Both the position numbers and the translations under genes were made by a program. From Alcaligenes pakistanensis (lineage in GTDB: Bacteria; Pseudomonadota; Gammaproteobacteria; Burkholderiales; Burkholderiaceae_B): a stretch of 64,000 nucleotides of DNA. Shown here piece after piece: positions 54,217 through 63,988 of the stretch. The notes under the pieces are model-generated. The model ran no database searches. It had not been told where the DNA came from and saw only the letters and a list, made by a program, of their open reading frames with translations. Within the stretch, counting starts at the first letter, position 1; each line of letters begins with the position of its first letter. Where the stretch lies: NCBI RefSeq assembly GCF_014652815.1, contig NZ_BMZN01000001.1, positions 97,657-161,656 on the forward strand, read 5' to 3'.

Positions 54217-55344
54217 TTACAGGTCAGCCAAGGGATGAGTCATATCTGCAGGCCAGGCAGGAATAAAAAAGCGTTCCACCCAGCGGGCATCCGCCTGTCC
54301 CAGCGACGCTGGATTCCAGCGCGGCTGTTTATCTTTATCAATCAAGAGTGCACGGATACCCTCCTGGAAGTCGCCCTGAACACCACATTGCAGCGACACA
54401 ATGTATTCCAGACGGAATACATCCGCTAAAGACAGGTGGTGAACCCGCTCCAGCAGCTCAAAGGACAGGCGAGCCGATCCAGGAGCGCCTTTTGCAAAAG
54501 TCTGTGCAGCACGAGACAACCAGGGATCGGCGCTGTCTTGCCATTGCTGTAAGGCCTGGGTGATGCGATCAAACTCACGGCTGGCACAAATATCGCGCAA
54601 GGTGCTGTAGTTCTGCTCTAAAGGGCCGCTATCGGGACGGGCACCGTTTGCCAAGGTACGTAGCGCCTGATGCACGCTGCTATCACGCGCAGCACGTTCA
54701 TCAGGCCAATGGGTGGCTTGCAAGGTCTGCAGCAAGGCATCGTACTGCGCTCGGGGTAGATAAGCATCCGCCAGACCCAGAAACAGGCAGTCGGACGCAT
54801 TGATCTGCGCACCGCTCAGAGCCAGGAAGTGGCCAAGGCCTGCAGGCAGATGCGAGAGCATCCAGGTACCGCCCACATCCGGGAACAAACCGATGGAGAT
54901 TTCGGGCATGGCAAAGCGTGTCGTGTCCGTCACCACGCGATGGCTGGCTCCGTTGAACAGGCCCACGCCACCGCCCATCACAATCCCGTCGCCCCAACAC
55001 AGAATAGGCTTGGGAAAGGTATGAATCAGATAGTCCAGGCGGTATTCCACATCGAAGAATTCGCGAGCGTACTCGTTATTCCACGCCGGACCCTCCTGGT
55101 TCTTTTGCATGGACGCGTACAAGGAATGCAGATCGCCCCCGGCACATAGCGCCTTATCACCCGCTCCACGCAAGACCACTATGGCAATACTGCCATCCTG
55201 TGCCCACTCCTGGAACTTCTTGAACAGTAACTGGCACATTTCCAGATTAAGGCCATTAAGTGCCTGCGGGCGGTTCAAGGTCGCTACACCAATCGCCTTC
55301 CCGTTCTGGGCAGGCAGGCGATCAAACAAAACAGAATCCGTCAT
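54217..55344 (-). CDS. 3-hydroxyisobutyryl-CoA hydrolase (enoyl-CoA hydratase family)
   Basis: Crotonase-fold protein of 375 residues. LNRPQALNGLNLEMC, GDKALCAGGDLHSLY (oxyanion hole Gly) and DGIVMGGGVGLFNGASHRV, then MPEISIGLFPDVGGTWML, match HIBYL-CoA hydrolases, which are longer (350-380) than hydratases. It hydrolyses 3-hydroxyisobutyryl-CoA in valine degradation. The start overlaps the upstream acyl-CoA dehydrogenase stop by four bases, so co-translated. MmsB takes its product. Confidence 0.92.
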   Translation of the reverse strand: MTDSVLFDRLPAQNGKAIGVATLNRPQALNGLNLEMCQLLFKKFQEWAQDGSIAIVVLRGAGDKALCAGGDLHSLYASMQKNQEGPAWNNEYAREFFDVEYRLDYLIHTFPKPILCWGDGIVMGGGVGLFNGASHRVVTDTTRFAMPEISIGLFPDVGGTWMLSHLPAGLGHFLALSGAQINASDCLFLGLADAYLPRAQYDALLQTLQATHWPDERAARDSSVHQALRTLANGARPDSGPLEQNYSTLRDICASREFDRITQALQQWQDSADPWLSRAAQTFAKGAPGSARLSFELLERVHHLSLADVFRLEYIVSLQCGVQGDFQEGIRALLIDKDKQPRWNPASLGQADARWVERFFIPAWPADMTHPLADL

Positions 55345-56489
55345 CGAATATCAGCTCCAAGATCAATGATTTGTCGTGCGATGATGACACGCATGATCTC
55401 GTTGGTGCCTTCCAGAATTTGGTGCACCCGAGTATCGCGCACCAGTCGCTCCACAGGATAATCCTTCAAGTAACCATAACCGCCAAAGAGCTGTTGCGCA
55501 TCGACGCAGGCCTGAAAGCCCAGATCGGTTGCCAAGCGCTTGGCCATGGCGCAGTAGGTGCTGGCCTGGCTACTGCCTGCATCCAGATGGGAGGCAGCCA
55601 GACGCACCATCTGACGGGCAGCGACCACGCTGGTCAGAATATCGGCCAGTTTGAATTGCAGAGCCTGGAATTGATCCAGATTTTTACCGAACTGGCGGCG
55701 CTCATTCATGTATTGACGGGCGGCTTCGTAAGCCCCTTGGGCAGCCCCCACCGAACAGCAGGCAATATTGATACGCCCACCATCCAGGCCCTTCATGGCC
55801 AGCTTGAAGCCCTCACCTTCTTGCCCCAGCATGGCCGAAGCGGGCACACGTACGCGCTCAAAAGTGATGCCACGGGTGGACTGGCTATTCCAGCCCATTT
55901 TCAGTTCTTTACGGCCGTAGGTAATGCCTGCCGCATCGGCAGGTACCGCAAAGGCGGAAATGCCTTTAGGGCCATCGCCACCGGTACGAGCCATAACTAC
56001 CAACAGATCGGTATCACCGGCACCGGAGATAAAGGCTTTGCTGCCACTGATCAGGTAATCGTCACCATCGCGTTCAGCGCGCGTACGCAGCGAAGCGGCG
56101 TCTGAACCAGCACCCGGCTCTGTCAGGCAATAGGACCCTAATTTCTGGCCACTGCTCAGCAGCTCGCCCCATTGGGATTTGACCTCTTCCGAACCCCAGG
56201 TACCCACCATCCAGGTGACCATATTATGGATAGTCAGGAAAGCAGTGGTCGATGGGTCTACCTCGGCCATTTCCTCAAATACCAGACTGGACTCCAGGCG
56301 GCCCAAACCCAAACCACCGATGGACTCCGGGGCGTACAGCCCGCAAAACCCTAACTCACCCGCTTTACGGAAGGCCTCAATCGGGAAAATCTGTTCTTCG
56401 TCCCAGCGCGCTGCATGGGGTGCCAGCTCCCCTTCTGCAAATTCACGAGCGGCTTGCGCAAAAGCGTTCTGATCGTCCGTCAGTATCAT
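55341..56489 (-). CDS. Acyl-CoA dehydrogenase (isobutyryl-CoA dehydrogenase-like)
   Basis: FAD enzyme of 382 residues. It starts MILTDDQNAFAQAAREFAEG. YCLTEPGAGSDAASLRT, QSTRGITFERVRVPASAMLG and the C-terminal FGGYGYLKDYPVERLVRDTRVHQILEGTNEIMR are typical; the Glu of EGTNEIMR is the catalytic base of short-chain acyl-CoA dehydrogenases. Context with the HIBYL-CoA hydrolase and mmsB points to isobutyryl-CoA as substrate. Start ATG at 56489 with AGGAGAC upstream. A palindrome (56537-56554) just upstream may be an operator. Confidence 0.92.
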   Translation of the reverse strand: MILTDDQNAFAQAAREFAEGELAPHAARWDEEQIFPIEAFRKAGELGFCGLYAPESIGGLGLGRLESSLVFEEMAEVDPSTTAFLTIHNMVTWMVGTWGSEEVKSQWGELLSSGQKLGSYCLTEPGAGSDAASLRTRAERDGDDYLISGSKAFISGAGDTDLLVVMARTGGDGPKGISAFAVPADAAGITYGRKELKMGWNSQSTRGITFERVRVPASAMLGQEGEGFKLAMKGLDGGRINIACCSVGAAQGAYEAARQYMNERRQFGKNLDQFQALQFKLADILTSVVAARQMVRLAASHLDAGSSQASTYCAMAKRLATDLGFQACVDAQQLFGGYGYLKDYPVERLVRDTRVHQILEGTNEIMRVIIARQIIDLGADIR

Positions 56490-56536
56490 GTCTGTCTCCT
56501 TATTTTTACCCACCATAATGCGAGCCGCCCCCTTTA

Positions 56537-56554
56537 GTTGTCATGCTGATGACA
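56537..56554. promoter_or_regulatory. Candidate operator upstream of the valine operon
   Basis: TTGTCAT and ATGACAA are perfect 7-base arms around GCTG, 48 bases before the acyl-CoA dehydrogenase start. The shape fits a TetR- or GntR-family operator. The regulator is unknown. Confidence 0.5.
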
Positions 56555-56638
56555 ATCAGCCTTTTCATAGGGGAAGGAGCAAGGCAGGAGGCGACAGTCT
56601 AGCTGAAAGTAGCGACTCAATGATCCGCCATGCAGCGG

Positions 56639-56992
56639 CTAAGCGCTGGCGGGTTTGCGACGGGGTCGGGCGGTGGCACGAGCGGCCAGCTTATGGGCGT
56701 AGCGGCGTCGGCGCGAATCCATGGGATCAAAAACCAGCTCGCGGTAGACCTCGACCCGATCCTGATCCTGTAGCAACTGGTCTAGCTGGCAGCGCTGACC
56801 ATAAACACCCACGAGCAAGGCATCCAGGCCCTGCTCTGCGTCCAGAGGCGGCAGGCCACATTCACGCAAACCTTCAGCAATACCGGCCTGCAGCAGAGCG
56901 TCCCGCACACAGCTACCAACAGGTAAACGTAAAGCAGCTTTCCAGACTTGGGCCTGGGTAGCCACCAACACGGTGACGGATAGCTCAGTCAC
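56639..56992 (-). CDS. rnfH: RnfH family (UPF0125) protein
   Basis: A small beta-grasp protein of 117 residues. VTVLVATQAQVWKAALRLPVG, AGIAEGLRECGL, QDQDRVEVYRELVFDPMDSRRRR match RnfH. It ends in a basic tail. The start is GTG at 56992, overlapping the ratA stop by eight bases (GTGACTGA). ratA-rnfH is a conserved pair, here divergent from smpB. Function unknown. Confidence 0.85.
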   Translation of the reverse strand: MTELSVTVLVATQAQVWKAALRLPVGSCVRDALLQAGIAEGLRECGLPPLDAEQGLDALLVGVYGQRCQLDQLLQDQDRVEVYRELVFDPMDSRRRRYAHKLAARATARPRRKPASA

Positions 56993-57419
56993 CGTAAACC
57001 TCTTGGGCGCGACGCGTGAAAGAGTCGATAAAACTGTTGGCAACACGATTGAAAATAGGTCCCACCACCATTTCCAGGGCGCGACTGGAAAACTCGTATT
57101 CCATGGTGAACACGATTTTGCAGCCATCTTCACCCAGAGGAGTAAACTGCCAATCACCCGTCAAGGCCGAGAACGGCCCTTTGACCAGGCGTAAAATGAT
57201 GCGATTGGGATAATCGTGTTCGTTACGTGTGGTGAAGGTCTGGCGAATGCCTGCAATACTGATGGTGACGGAAGCTTCCATCCCCTTTTCGTCGCGCTGG
57301 CTGACGCTGGCACCACCGCACCACGGCATAAATTCAGGGTACTTTTCTACCTCTGCAACCAGGTTAAACATCTGTTCGCAGCTATAGGGAAGGAGGACGG
57401 AGCGTTTTACTGTATGCAT
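56985..57419 (-). CDS. ratA: RatA family ribosome association protein (START/Coq10 fold)
   Basis: A protein of 144 residues. MHTVKRSVLLPYSCEQMFNLV, VEKYPEFMPWC and TRNEHDYPNRIILRLVKGPF are hallmarks of the RatA/Coq10 group. In E. coli RatA was described as inhibiting 70S assembly; other members bind quinone. It overlaps rnfH and is divergent from smpB across 59 bases, the usual ratA-rnfH/smpB order of proteobacteria. Confidence 0.93.
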   Translation of the reverse strand: MHTVKRSVLLPYSCEQMFNLVAEVEKYPEFMPWCGGASVSQRDEKGMEASVTISIAGIRQTFTTRNEHDYPNRIILRLVKGPFSALTGDWQFTPLGEDGCKIVFTMEYEFSSRALEMVVGPIFNRVANSFIDSFTRRAQEVYGD

Positions 57420-57478
57420 CAGGTCTGGTTAATAGATAGAATGTTCTGATTTTACAATCTATGGTTGGCAATTAATTC

Positions 57479-57943
57479 ATGAGTATTGTTGATAATCGCA
57501 AGGCTACCCACGAGTATTTTATCGAAGAGCGCTTTGAGGCCGGTCTGGTCCTGGAGGGCTGGGAGGTCAAGGCGATCCGAGCTGGGCATGTTCAGCTCAA
57601 AGAAAGCTTTGTCATCGTACGCGACGGCGAGCTGTTTATTATAGGGATGCACGTCAGCGCTTTGCCGACCGCCTCTACCCATATCCGGCCCGATGCCACC
57701 CGTACCCGTAAGCTGCTGCTCAAAGCCGAGGAAATCAGCAAGCTGATCGGCAAGGTTGAACAACGTGGCTACACCCTGGTTCCCCTGAACCTCCATTACA
57801 AAAAAGGTCGTATCAAGCTGGACTTCGGTCTGGGGCGCGGTAAAAAAATGCACGATAAACGTGATGTTTCCCGCGACAAAGACTGGAAGCGCGAACAAGA
57901 ACGCTTGATGAAACACGACACCCGCCGTAAGACCAATGAATAA
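57479..57943 (+). CDS. smpB: SsrA-binding protein SmpB
   Basis: tmRNA-binding protein for rescue of stalled ribosomes, 154 residues, cytosol. [38 protein letters not shown] and the C-terminal [21 protein letters not shown] match SmpB. The basic tail is present. ATG at 57479 with weak upstream signal (divergent promoter with ratA). A terminator follows. No tmRNA gene was seen in the window. Confidence 0.96.
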   Translation: MSIVDNRKATHEYFIEERFEAGLVLEGWEVKAIRAGHVQLKESFVIVRDGELFIIGMHVSALPTASTHIRPDATRTRKLLLKAEEISKLIGKVEQRGYTLVPLNLHYKKGRIKLDFGLGRGKKMHDKRDVSRDKDWKREQERLMKHDTRRKTNE

Positions 57944-57964
57944 AACGGGCTAAAAAGCCCGTTT
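57943..57964. terminator. Bidirectional terminator between smpB and ndh
   Basis: AAACGGGC, loop TAAAAA, GCCCGTTT, between two converging genes. Confidence 0.85.
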
Positions 57965-57975
57965 CGTTCAAGATC

Positions 57976-59286
57976 TCAATGTAATTTAACACGAGGGGCG
58001 GCCCGTTTGCTGAGCAAGCGGCCCAAAGCCAGGGTCGCGGTACGCGCAGCGCCCAAAATGGCCATGTGGTGCATCAAATGCAGGCTCATATACATGATGC
58101 GAGCCAGCAAACCTTCTACAAACCAGCTTTTGCCGGACAAGACCCCCATCAGGCTCCCTACCCCACGGCTGTGGCCCACTGACACCAGCGAGCCGTAATC
58201 CTTGTAGACAAAGGGTGCCTCATCAACCGGCTTGCCCTGGATGCGGGCTGCCAATCGTTTGCGCAGGTAATTGGCTTGCTGATGAGCCACCTGGGCGCGA
58301 GCAGGCAAGAACTGGCCTTCCTTGTCCCACGGTACTTGCGCGCAGTCGCCCAGGGCCCAGATATACGGGTCAGGCGTAGCCAAACAGGCGTCCAGCTCCA
58401 ACTGGTTGATACGGTTAACGGGCAGACCCAGTTTCCCCAGAAAGGCCGGCGCTTCAATTCCAGCCGCCCAAACGCACAGATCATTAGGGTATTGGCCGCC
58501 ATTCACATCTTCAATATGGTCAGCCGCCAAACGACTGACACGCACCGAAGTACGTACCGCCACGCCACGCTGCTCCAGCAAGCTTTGGGCCGTGGCCGAC
58601 AGCTTGGGTGGCAAGGCAGACAAGATACGATCCGCACCTTCCAATAGGGTAATTCGCACTTCCCGGTCGGAACTACTGCCTGGGATGCTGTAAATGCTCA
58701 GGTCAGCACGGGCCTCCAGCAGCTCCGCAGCCAGTTCCACCCCGGTTGCCCCACCCCCAACAATATTGATGTACAGCGGCGCTCCTGGCTCGCGCTGAGC
58801 GCGTCGGGTCACACTGATCAATTCATTGAGCAGCTTCAAGCGAAAACGCTCGGCCTGATGGGTAGAGTCCAACGCCAGGGCATGTTCATGGGTTCCTGGC
58901 GTATTAAAGAAATTTGATTTGCTGCCTACGGCCATCACCAGCGTGCCATAGCTCAAACTGCGTTCCGGGAAAACCTCTTCATGGTCAGGCCCCAAAACCG
59001 GTGCCAGCGTAATTTCACGCTGCTCGCGGTCTATGCCAGTCATCTCGCCCTGAATAAAGGTGAAACCGCAGTCACGCGCCAGCATGAAATACGACAACCC
59101 TTCACGATGTATATCCAAGGTTCCCGCTGCCACCTCGTGCAAAGACGGCTTCCAGATATGATCGCTGTCTTTATCGACCAGAAAAATATGCTGACGCCCA
59201 AACTGACGTCCCAGCTTGGCTGCCAGCTCCAAGCCACCTGCCCCGCCCCCAACGATCACCACTTGATACGACTGCGTAGTAGACAT
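57976..59286 (-). CDS. ndh: NADH dehydrogenase type II
   Basis: Membrane-associated FAD enzyme oxidising NADH and reducing ubiquinone without proton pumping, 436 residues. The FAD fold is VVIVGGGAGGLELAAKLG and the NADH motif IVGGGATGVELAAEL; WAAGIEAPAFLGKL and WALGDCAQVPW are also typical. ATG at 59286 with AGGAG. Monocistronic, converging on smpB. Its upstream region lies next to a TetR gene on the other strand. Confidence 0.94.
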   Translation of the reverse strand: MSTTQSYQVVIVGGGAGGLELAAKLGRQFGRQHIFLVDKDSDHIWKPSLHEVAAGTLDIHREGLSYFMLARDCGFTFIQGEMTGIDREQREITLAPVLGPDHEEVFPERSLSYGTLVMAVGSKSNFFNTPGTHEHALALDSTHQAERFRLKLLNELISVTRRAQREPGAPLYINIVGGGATGVELAAELLEARADLSIYSIPGSSSDREVRITLLEGADRILSALPPKLSATAQSLLEQRGVAVRTSVRVSRLAADHIEDVNGGQYPNDLCVWAAGIEAPAFLGKLGLPVNRINQLELDACLATPDPYIWALGDCAQVPWDKEGQFLPARAQVAHQQANYLRKRLAARIQGKPVDEAPFVYKDYGSLVSVGHSRGVGSLMGVLSGKSWFVEGLLARIMYMSLHLMHHMAILGAARTATLALGRLLSKRAAPRVKLH

Positions 59287-59624
59287 CCAAAACTCCTTGG
59301 GCCTTGTCAAGCAAAGAGAGTATCAGAACCCCCGCCTTATACTTTAAATCAAAACAGATAAGGACTATAGCGATCTTCCAACGCCACTTTTAAGGGCCTC
59401 ACGCGCAAGCCCCGTGATACCACCCGAAGTGTGGCTCTTTTGAGCGGCAATAGGTCCTAAATCAAGAACCAGGGCAAACAAATCGTTGCAGCCTCAACAC
59501 ATGGCGTAAAATTAATAGGTTGGTCTTGCCTTCCCTTAACGATCGAAATAGAGCGGCAGCACATCAGCCATTGATACGGTATGATGCTGACTTTGCCCTA
59601 TTCACCTACTTTTTGCCTGCCATT
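59287..59624. other. ndh-TetR divergent intergenic region
   Basis: 338 bases with no supportable gene (an in-frame start at 59520 exists for the TetR gene but without ribosome site). It should hold both divergent promoters. No clear operator palindrome was found. Confidence 0.5.
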
Positions 59625-60275
59625 ATGCACGACGATGTTCCCCGAAAATCCCAACGCGCGACTCGAAAGGGGCGCGAACGCCGCGACAAAATCCTGGAAG
59701 TGGCTTCCGAGGTTTTCCGCGAGAACGGTTTTGAAGCGACATCCATGTCCCAGATCGCTGCATTGGCAGGCGGCTCCAAAGGCACCCTCTACAATTACTT
59801 CCCGTCCAAAGAAGACCTGTTGTTGGCTGTTCTGCTCACAGGAGCCCAGGAGTTTACTGAACAGGTCTTGACCAAGCTGGACGCAGAAGGCGATATACGC
59901 GACGAACTGCAACGCTTTTTGCTTCCCATGCTGCGCAAGCTCTATTCCAAGCAAACCGCACAGCTGCTGCGTATTGTGGTCTCGGTAGGTGGCCATAGTG
60001 ATATTGGCAAGCGCTTCATGGACATGCTGGATGACCAGATTTGGGACGGCGTGCAACGCTTTTTTACCCGCCACATCGAGCGCGGCACTTTGCGCAAGCT
60101 GGACCCGGAACTTATGGTGGACCATCTGCGCTGCCTAAGCGAAGGCGAAATCATTATTCTGATGATGGGCGCGATGGAACCTTGGGACGAAGAGCGCGTC
60201 CAGAAAGAAACCGAGCATATCCTGAATATGTTCCTGCACGTTTATCAGAACGACGCCACGACGCTGCCGTCTTAA
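59625..60275 (+). CDS. TetR family transcriptional regulator
   Basis: A protein of 216 residues from ATG 59625. N-terminal helix-turn-helix: RRDKILEVASEVFRENGFEA, TSMSQIAALAGGSKGTLYNYFPSKEDL. A C-terminal ligand domain follows. Divergent from ndh, which it could control, but no operator evidence. GTG/ATG further upstream at 59520 would give a longer N-terminus that lacks family similarity. A tandem hairpin region lies between it and ppsA. Confidence 0.9.
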   Translation: MHDDVPRKSQRATRKGRERRDKILEVASEVFRENGFEATSMSQIAALAGGSKGTLYNYFPSKEDLLLAVLLTGAQEFTEQVLTKLDAEGDIRDELQRFLLPMLRKLYSKQTAQLLRIVVSVGGHSDIGKRFMDMLDDQIWDGVQRFFTRHIERGTLRKLDPELMVDHLRCLSEGEIIILMMGAMEPWDEERVQKETEHILNMFLHVYQNDATTLPS

Positions 60276-60372
60276 GTCTTGAGGGCAGCCGGGCTGGATC
60301 ACCATACACGGTTCCGCCCTACCTGCCGCACGCGCCTCACCGGCGAATACCCCCACATTCTATTCTGAACCT

Positions 60373-60502
60373 AACCGCCCGGCACAAGGCGGTTCAGGCA
60401 CCTGCCCTATACGACAACACCCCGGCGTGGAGCCTTCCACGCCGGGGTGTTGAGTTTGGACTGGCTTAACCCACGTACTGCCAGAGTGCATCCGGCAGTA
60501 CG
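60373..60502. repeat. Three successive inverted repeats between the TetR gene and ppsA
   Basis: AACCGCC/GGCGGTT at 60373-60394; a perfect 16-base stem at 60415-60430 with 60437-60452 (start CAACACC); and CGTACTGCC/GGCAGTACG at 60474-60502. The middle one is the strongest hairpin here, without a T-run. They lie between converging genes and probably act as a transcription barrier. Confidence 0.65.
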
Positions 60503-60514
60503 CTTAGGCCTGAC

Positions 60515-62881
60515 TTAGCCCTTGGCCAAGCGCTGCCAGGTATCCACAACCGTGTCCGGGTTCAGCGACAAGGACATAATACCTTCGTCGCTCAACCACT
60601 TAGCCAGATCAGGGTGATCGCTAGGGCCTTGACCACAAATACCAACGTATTTGTTTTGAGCCAGACAAGCCTTGATGGCACGGCTCAGCATGAATTTAAC
60701 GGCTTCATCGCGCTCATCAAAGTCAGCTGCCAACAATTCCATACCGGAATCGCGATCCAGACCCAGAGTCAACTGAGTCATGTCGTTGGAACCGATGGAG
60801 AAGCCATCAAAGTATTGCAGGAACTCGTCAGCCAAAATGGCGTTAGAAGGCACTTCGCACATCATGATCAGGCGCAGGCCGTTTTCGCCACGAGCCAGAC
60901 CGTGATTGGCCAACAGACCAACGACGCGTTCTGCCTGACCCAGGGTACGCACGAAAGGCACCATGATCTCGACGTTGGTCAGACCCATTTCGTCGCGCAC
61001 TTTCTTCAAGGCTTCGCATTCCATCTTGAAGCACTCGGCGAAGTCTTCGGACAGGTAGCGAGCCACACCGCGGAAGCCCAGCATTGGATTCTCTTCCTCG
61101 GGCTCGTAGCGCGAACCACCCACCAATTTGCGGTATTCGTTGGACTTAAAGTCCGACAAACGCACGATGACGGGCTTGGGGTAGAAAGAAGCCGCCAAGG
61201 TAGCAATACCTTCAGCCAGTTTCTCAACGAAGAAAGCACGTGGGCTAGCGTAGCCACGGGCTGCCGATTCCACCGCTTTTTTCAGTTCGCTATCCACATT
61301 GGGGTAGTCCAGAACGGCTTTGGGGTGAATGGCGATGTTGTTGTTGATGATGAATTCCAGACGAGCCAGACCCACACCATCGTTCGGGATTTGCGAGAAG
61401 TCGAAAGCCAGTTGTGGGTTACCCACGTTCATCATGATTTTCAGACCGATCTCGGGCATTTGGCCCCAGCGGACTTCTTCGATCTCGGTTTCCAGCAGGC
61501 CGTCATAAATACGACCTTCATCGCCTTCAGCACAAGAGACCGTCACTTCCTGGCCTTCTTTCAACACGTCTGTGGCGTTGTTGCAACCAACAACGGCGGG
61601 GATACCCAGCTCACGCGCAATAATCGCGGCGTGGCAAGTACGGCCACCACGGTTGGTCACAATGGCCGAAGCCAGCTTCATGATCGGTTCCCAGTTAGGG
61701 TCCGTCATGTCAGTTACCAGCACGTCACCGGCCTTGACCAGATCCATCTCGGAAGCGTCAGCCACGATACGGACTTTGCCCGAACCGATTTTCTGACCGA
61801 TAGCACGGCCAGTCACCAGCACATCACCGGTTGCTTTCAGACGGTAGCGCTCTTGCACATCGTTGCTGCCTTGCTGGGACTTAACCGTCTCAGGGCGAGC
61901 TTGCAGAATGTAGATCTTGCCGTCGATACCGTCACGACCCCACTCAATGTCCATAGGACGCTGGTAGTGTTTTTCAATGATGGTGGCGTAGCGGGCCAGC
62001 TCGATCACTTCTTCGTCGTTCAGGGAATAACGATTGCGCTCGGACACGGGCACATCAACGGTGCGCACAGCGTGATCGGTTGTACGGCTTTCATCAAATT
62101 CCATCTTGATCAGCTTGGAACCAATGCGGCGGCTGATGATGGGGTAATGACCGGAAGCCAACGTTGGCTTGTACACGTAGAACTCGTCCGGATTGACCGA
62201 ACCTTGCACCACGGTTTCGCCCAGGCCGTAAGAAGACGTCAGGAAAACCACGTCTTTAAAGCCCGATTCGGTGTCCAGGGTGAACATCACGCCGGCGCTG
62301 CCCTTATCGGAACGCACCATGCGCTGGATACCTGCGGACAGAGCCACTTCAGCGTGGGCATAGCCCTTGTGCACGCGGTAGGAAATAGCGCGGTCGTTGT
62401 ACAGGGAGGCAAACACGTGGTGGATCTTGCCCAACACTTCGTCAATGCCAACCACGTTCAGGTAGGTTTCTTGCTGACCGGCAAACGACGCGTCTGGCAA
62501 GTCTTCAGCCGTCGCGGAAGAACGAACGGCGAACGAACCTTTGCCATCGGCATCCAGCTCGGCAAACGCAGCGCGTACGGCCTGCTCGAATTCGGCTGGA
62601 AATGGGGTGTCGATGATCCACTGGCGGATTTCAGCACCGGCCACAGCCAGTTCACGCACATCGTCCGCGTCCAGCGTATCCAGACGTTGTTGAATGCGCT
62701 TGTCCAGATCGTTGTTTTTCAGGAAAACGCGGAAGGCTTCGGCGGTCGTTGCAAAACCACCTGGCACGCGCACACCGGCGTCAGCCAGCTGGCTGATCAT
62801 TTCACCTAGCGAAGCGTTTTTACCGCCCACTGTGTCGACGTCCGTCATGCGGAGCTTGTCGAAACCAATTACGTAAGACAT
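60515..62881 (-). CDS. ppsA: Phosphoenolpyruvate synthase
   Basis: Converts pyruvate, ATP and water to PEP, AMP and phosphate in gluconeogenesis, 788 residues. N-terminal ATP-binding domain ([19 protein letters not shown]), swivelling domain with the phospho-His loop [21 protein letters not shown], and the C-terminal barrel with [18 protein letters not shown] and [15 protein letters not shown]. The normal length is intact. It is divergent from ppsR, its regulator, with about 170 bases between them. Confidence 0.96.
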   Translation of the reverse strand: MSYVIGFDKLRMTDVDTVGGKNASLGEMISQLADAGVRVPGGFATTAEAFRVFLKNNDLDKRIQQRLDTLDADDVRELAVAGAEIRQWIIDTPFPAEFEQAVRAAFAELDADGKGSFAVRSSATAEDLPDASFAGQQETYLNVVGIDEVLGKIHHVFASLYNDRAISYRVHKGYAHAEVALSAGIQRMVRSDKGSAGVMFTLDTESGFKDVVFLTSSYGLGETVVQGSVNPDEFYVYKPTLASGHYPIISRRIGSKLIKMEFDESRTTDHAVRTVDVPVSERNRYSLNDEEVIELARYATIIEKHYQRPMDIEWGRDGIDGKIYILQARPETVKSQQGSNDVQERYRLKATGDVLVTGRAIGQKIGSGKVRIVADASEMDLVKAGDVLVTDMTDPNWEPIMKLASAIVTNRGGRTCHAAIIARELGIPAVVGCNNATDVLKEGQEVTVSCAEGDEGRIYDGLLETEIEEVRWGQMPEIGLKIMMNVGNPQLAFDFSQIPNDGVGLARLEFIINNNIAIHPKAVLDYPNVDSELKKAVESAARGYASPRAFFVEKLAEGIATLAASFYPKPVIVRLSDFKSNEYRKLVGGSRYEPEEENPMLGFRGVARYLSEDFAECFKMECEALKKVRDEMGLTNVEIMVPFVRTLGQAERVVGLLANHGLARGENGLRLIMMCEVPSNAILADEFLQYFDGFSIGSNDMTQLTLGLDRDSGMELLAADFDERDEAVKFMLSRAIKACLAQNKYVGICGQGPSDHPDLAKWLSDEGIMSLSLNPDTVVDTWQRLAKG

Positions 62882-63049
62882 AAGTCACCTTGAATAGAAA
62901 AAAAAGCGTGTTTGCTTAAGGCAGTGATCAGCGTGTGCTACTGATGTGATCCGTCCTAAGCAAACCTGCCTTTCCACACCCCGAGCCGGGCGGTAAATGG
63001 TAATCTTGCAAATTGTACCGTTTCCCGAGCATTGTGCACGACTTATTCC

Positions 63050-63883
63050 ATGACATCTTCTCCTATTGAGCGCACCGTCTTTGTCGTTTCCGACAGCACG
63101 GGTATTACCGCCGAAACTTTCAGCAACTCCGTCCTGTCGCAATTCGCTCAATTCGAATTTCAGGCCGTCCGTATCCCTTTCATCGACACCATCGAGAAAG
63201 CCCAGGCCGTGGCCGATCGCATCAATCAATGCGCCCAGGAGCAAGGCCAGCAGCCATTGGTATTCAGCACCCTGGTCGACCCCAAAATGGCGCATATTAT
63301 TGGCGCCGCCAATTGCACCTTTCTGGATTTGTTTGGTGCCTTTGTACGACACATTGAACGTGCCCTGGGGGTGAAATCCAGCCGATCCGTGGGTCGTTCG
63401 CATTCAGGCGGCATGTCCAAGCGCTACAACAACCGCATTGAAGCGATCAACTTCAGCTTGGCCCACGACGATGGCCAATATGTGAATGGTCTGGAACAGG
63501 CCGATGTGATTCTGGTCGGCGTATCCCGATGCGGAAAAACCCCTACCAGCCTGTATTTGGCTATGCAATACGCTGTTAAAGCCGCCAACTACCCGCTGAT
63601 TCCCGAAGATTTCCAGCGCGGCACCCTGCCCGCAACGCTGGCGCCCTACCGGAAGAAGATTTTTGGCCTGTCCATTCACCCGGACCGCCTGTCTGAAGTG
63701 CGCAATGAACGTCGTCCAGACAGCAAATACGCCTCTGTAGAGCAGTGCCGTATGGAAGTGGCTGAAGCCGAACGTCTGATGCGTATGGAAGGCATCCCTT
63801 GGCTGTCCACCACAACCAAGTCCATTGAAGAAATTTCTACCAAGATTCTGGACGATGTGGGCCTGGATCGCCGCTCCTACTAA
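63050..63883 (+). CDS. ppsR: PEP synthase regulatory protein (kinase/pyrophosphorylase, DUF299)
   Basis: Bifunctional protein that inactivates PpsA by ADP-dependent phosphorylation and restores it by Pi-dependent pyrophosphorylysis, 277 residues. RTVFVVSDSTGITAETFSNSVLSQF at the N-terminus (only its core VSDSTGITAET needs matching) and the P-loop LVGVSRCGKTPTSLYLAMQY are diagnostic. ATG at 63050 gives MTSSPIERTVFVVSDS; an earlier GTG at 63032 is possible. Divergent from ppsA, the standard arrangement. Confidence 0.95.
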   Translation: MTSSPIERTVFVVSDSTGITAETFSNSVLSQFAQFEFQAVRIPFIDTIEKAQAVADRINQCAQEQGQQPLVFSTLVDPKMAHIIGAANCTFLDLFGAFVRHIERALGVKSSRSVGRSHSGGMSKRYNNRIEAINFSLAHDDGQYVNGLEQADVILVGVSRCGKTPTSLYLAMQYAVKAANYPLIPEDFQRGTLPATLAPYRKKIFGLSIHPDRLSEVRNERRPDSKYASVEQCRMEVAEAERLMRMEGIPWLSTTTKSIEEISTKILDDVGLDRRSY

Positions 63884-63947
63884 AAGCTGAATCCATCCCT
63901 GATGCCGCATGGCTTCCCCTATCGGGGAATGCTGACAGCAGCATAAG

Positions 63948-63988
63948 AAAGGCCTGATGTCGGTGTCCTACCGACATCAGGCCTTTTT
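63948..63988 (+). terminator. Terminator after ppsR
   Basis: AAAGGCCTGATGTCGG pairs perfectly with CCGACATCAGGCCTTT, loop TGTCCTA, then more Ts. Very strong and potentially bidirectional. Confidence 0.92.

Noticed and set aside
60614..62809. A 731-codon open frame opposite ppsA
   Set aside because: It is a mirror of the ppsA codon pattern, with no ribosome-binding site or family similarity; ppsA is certain.
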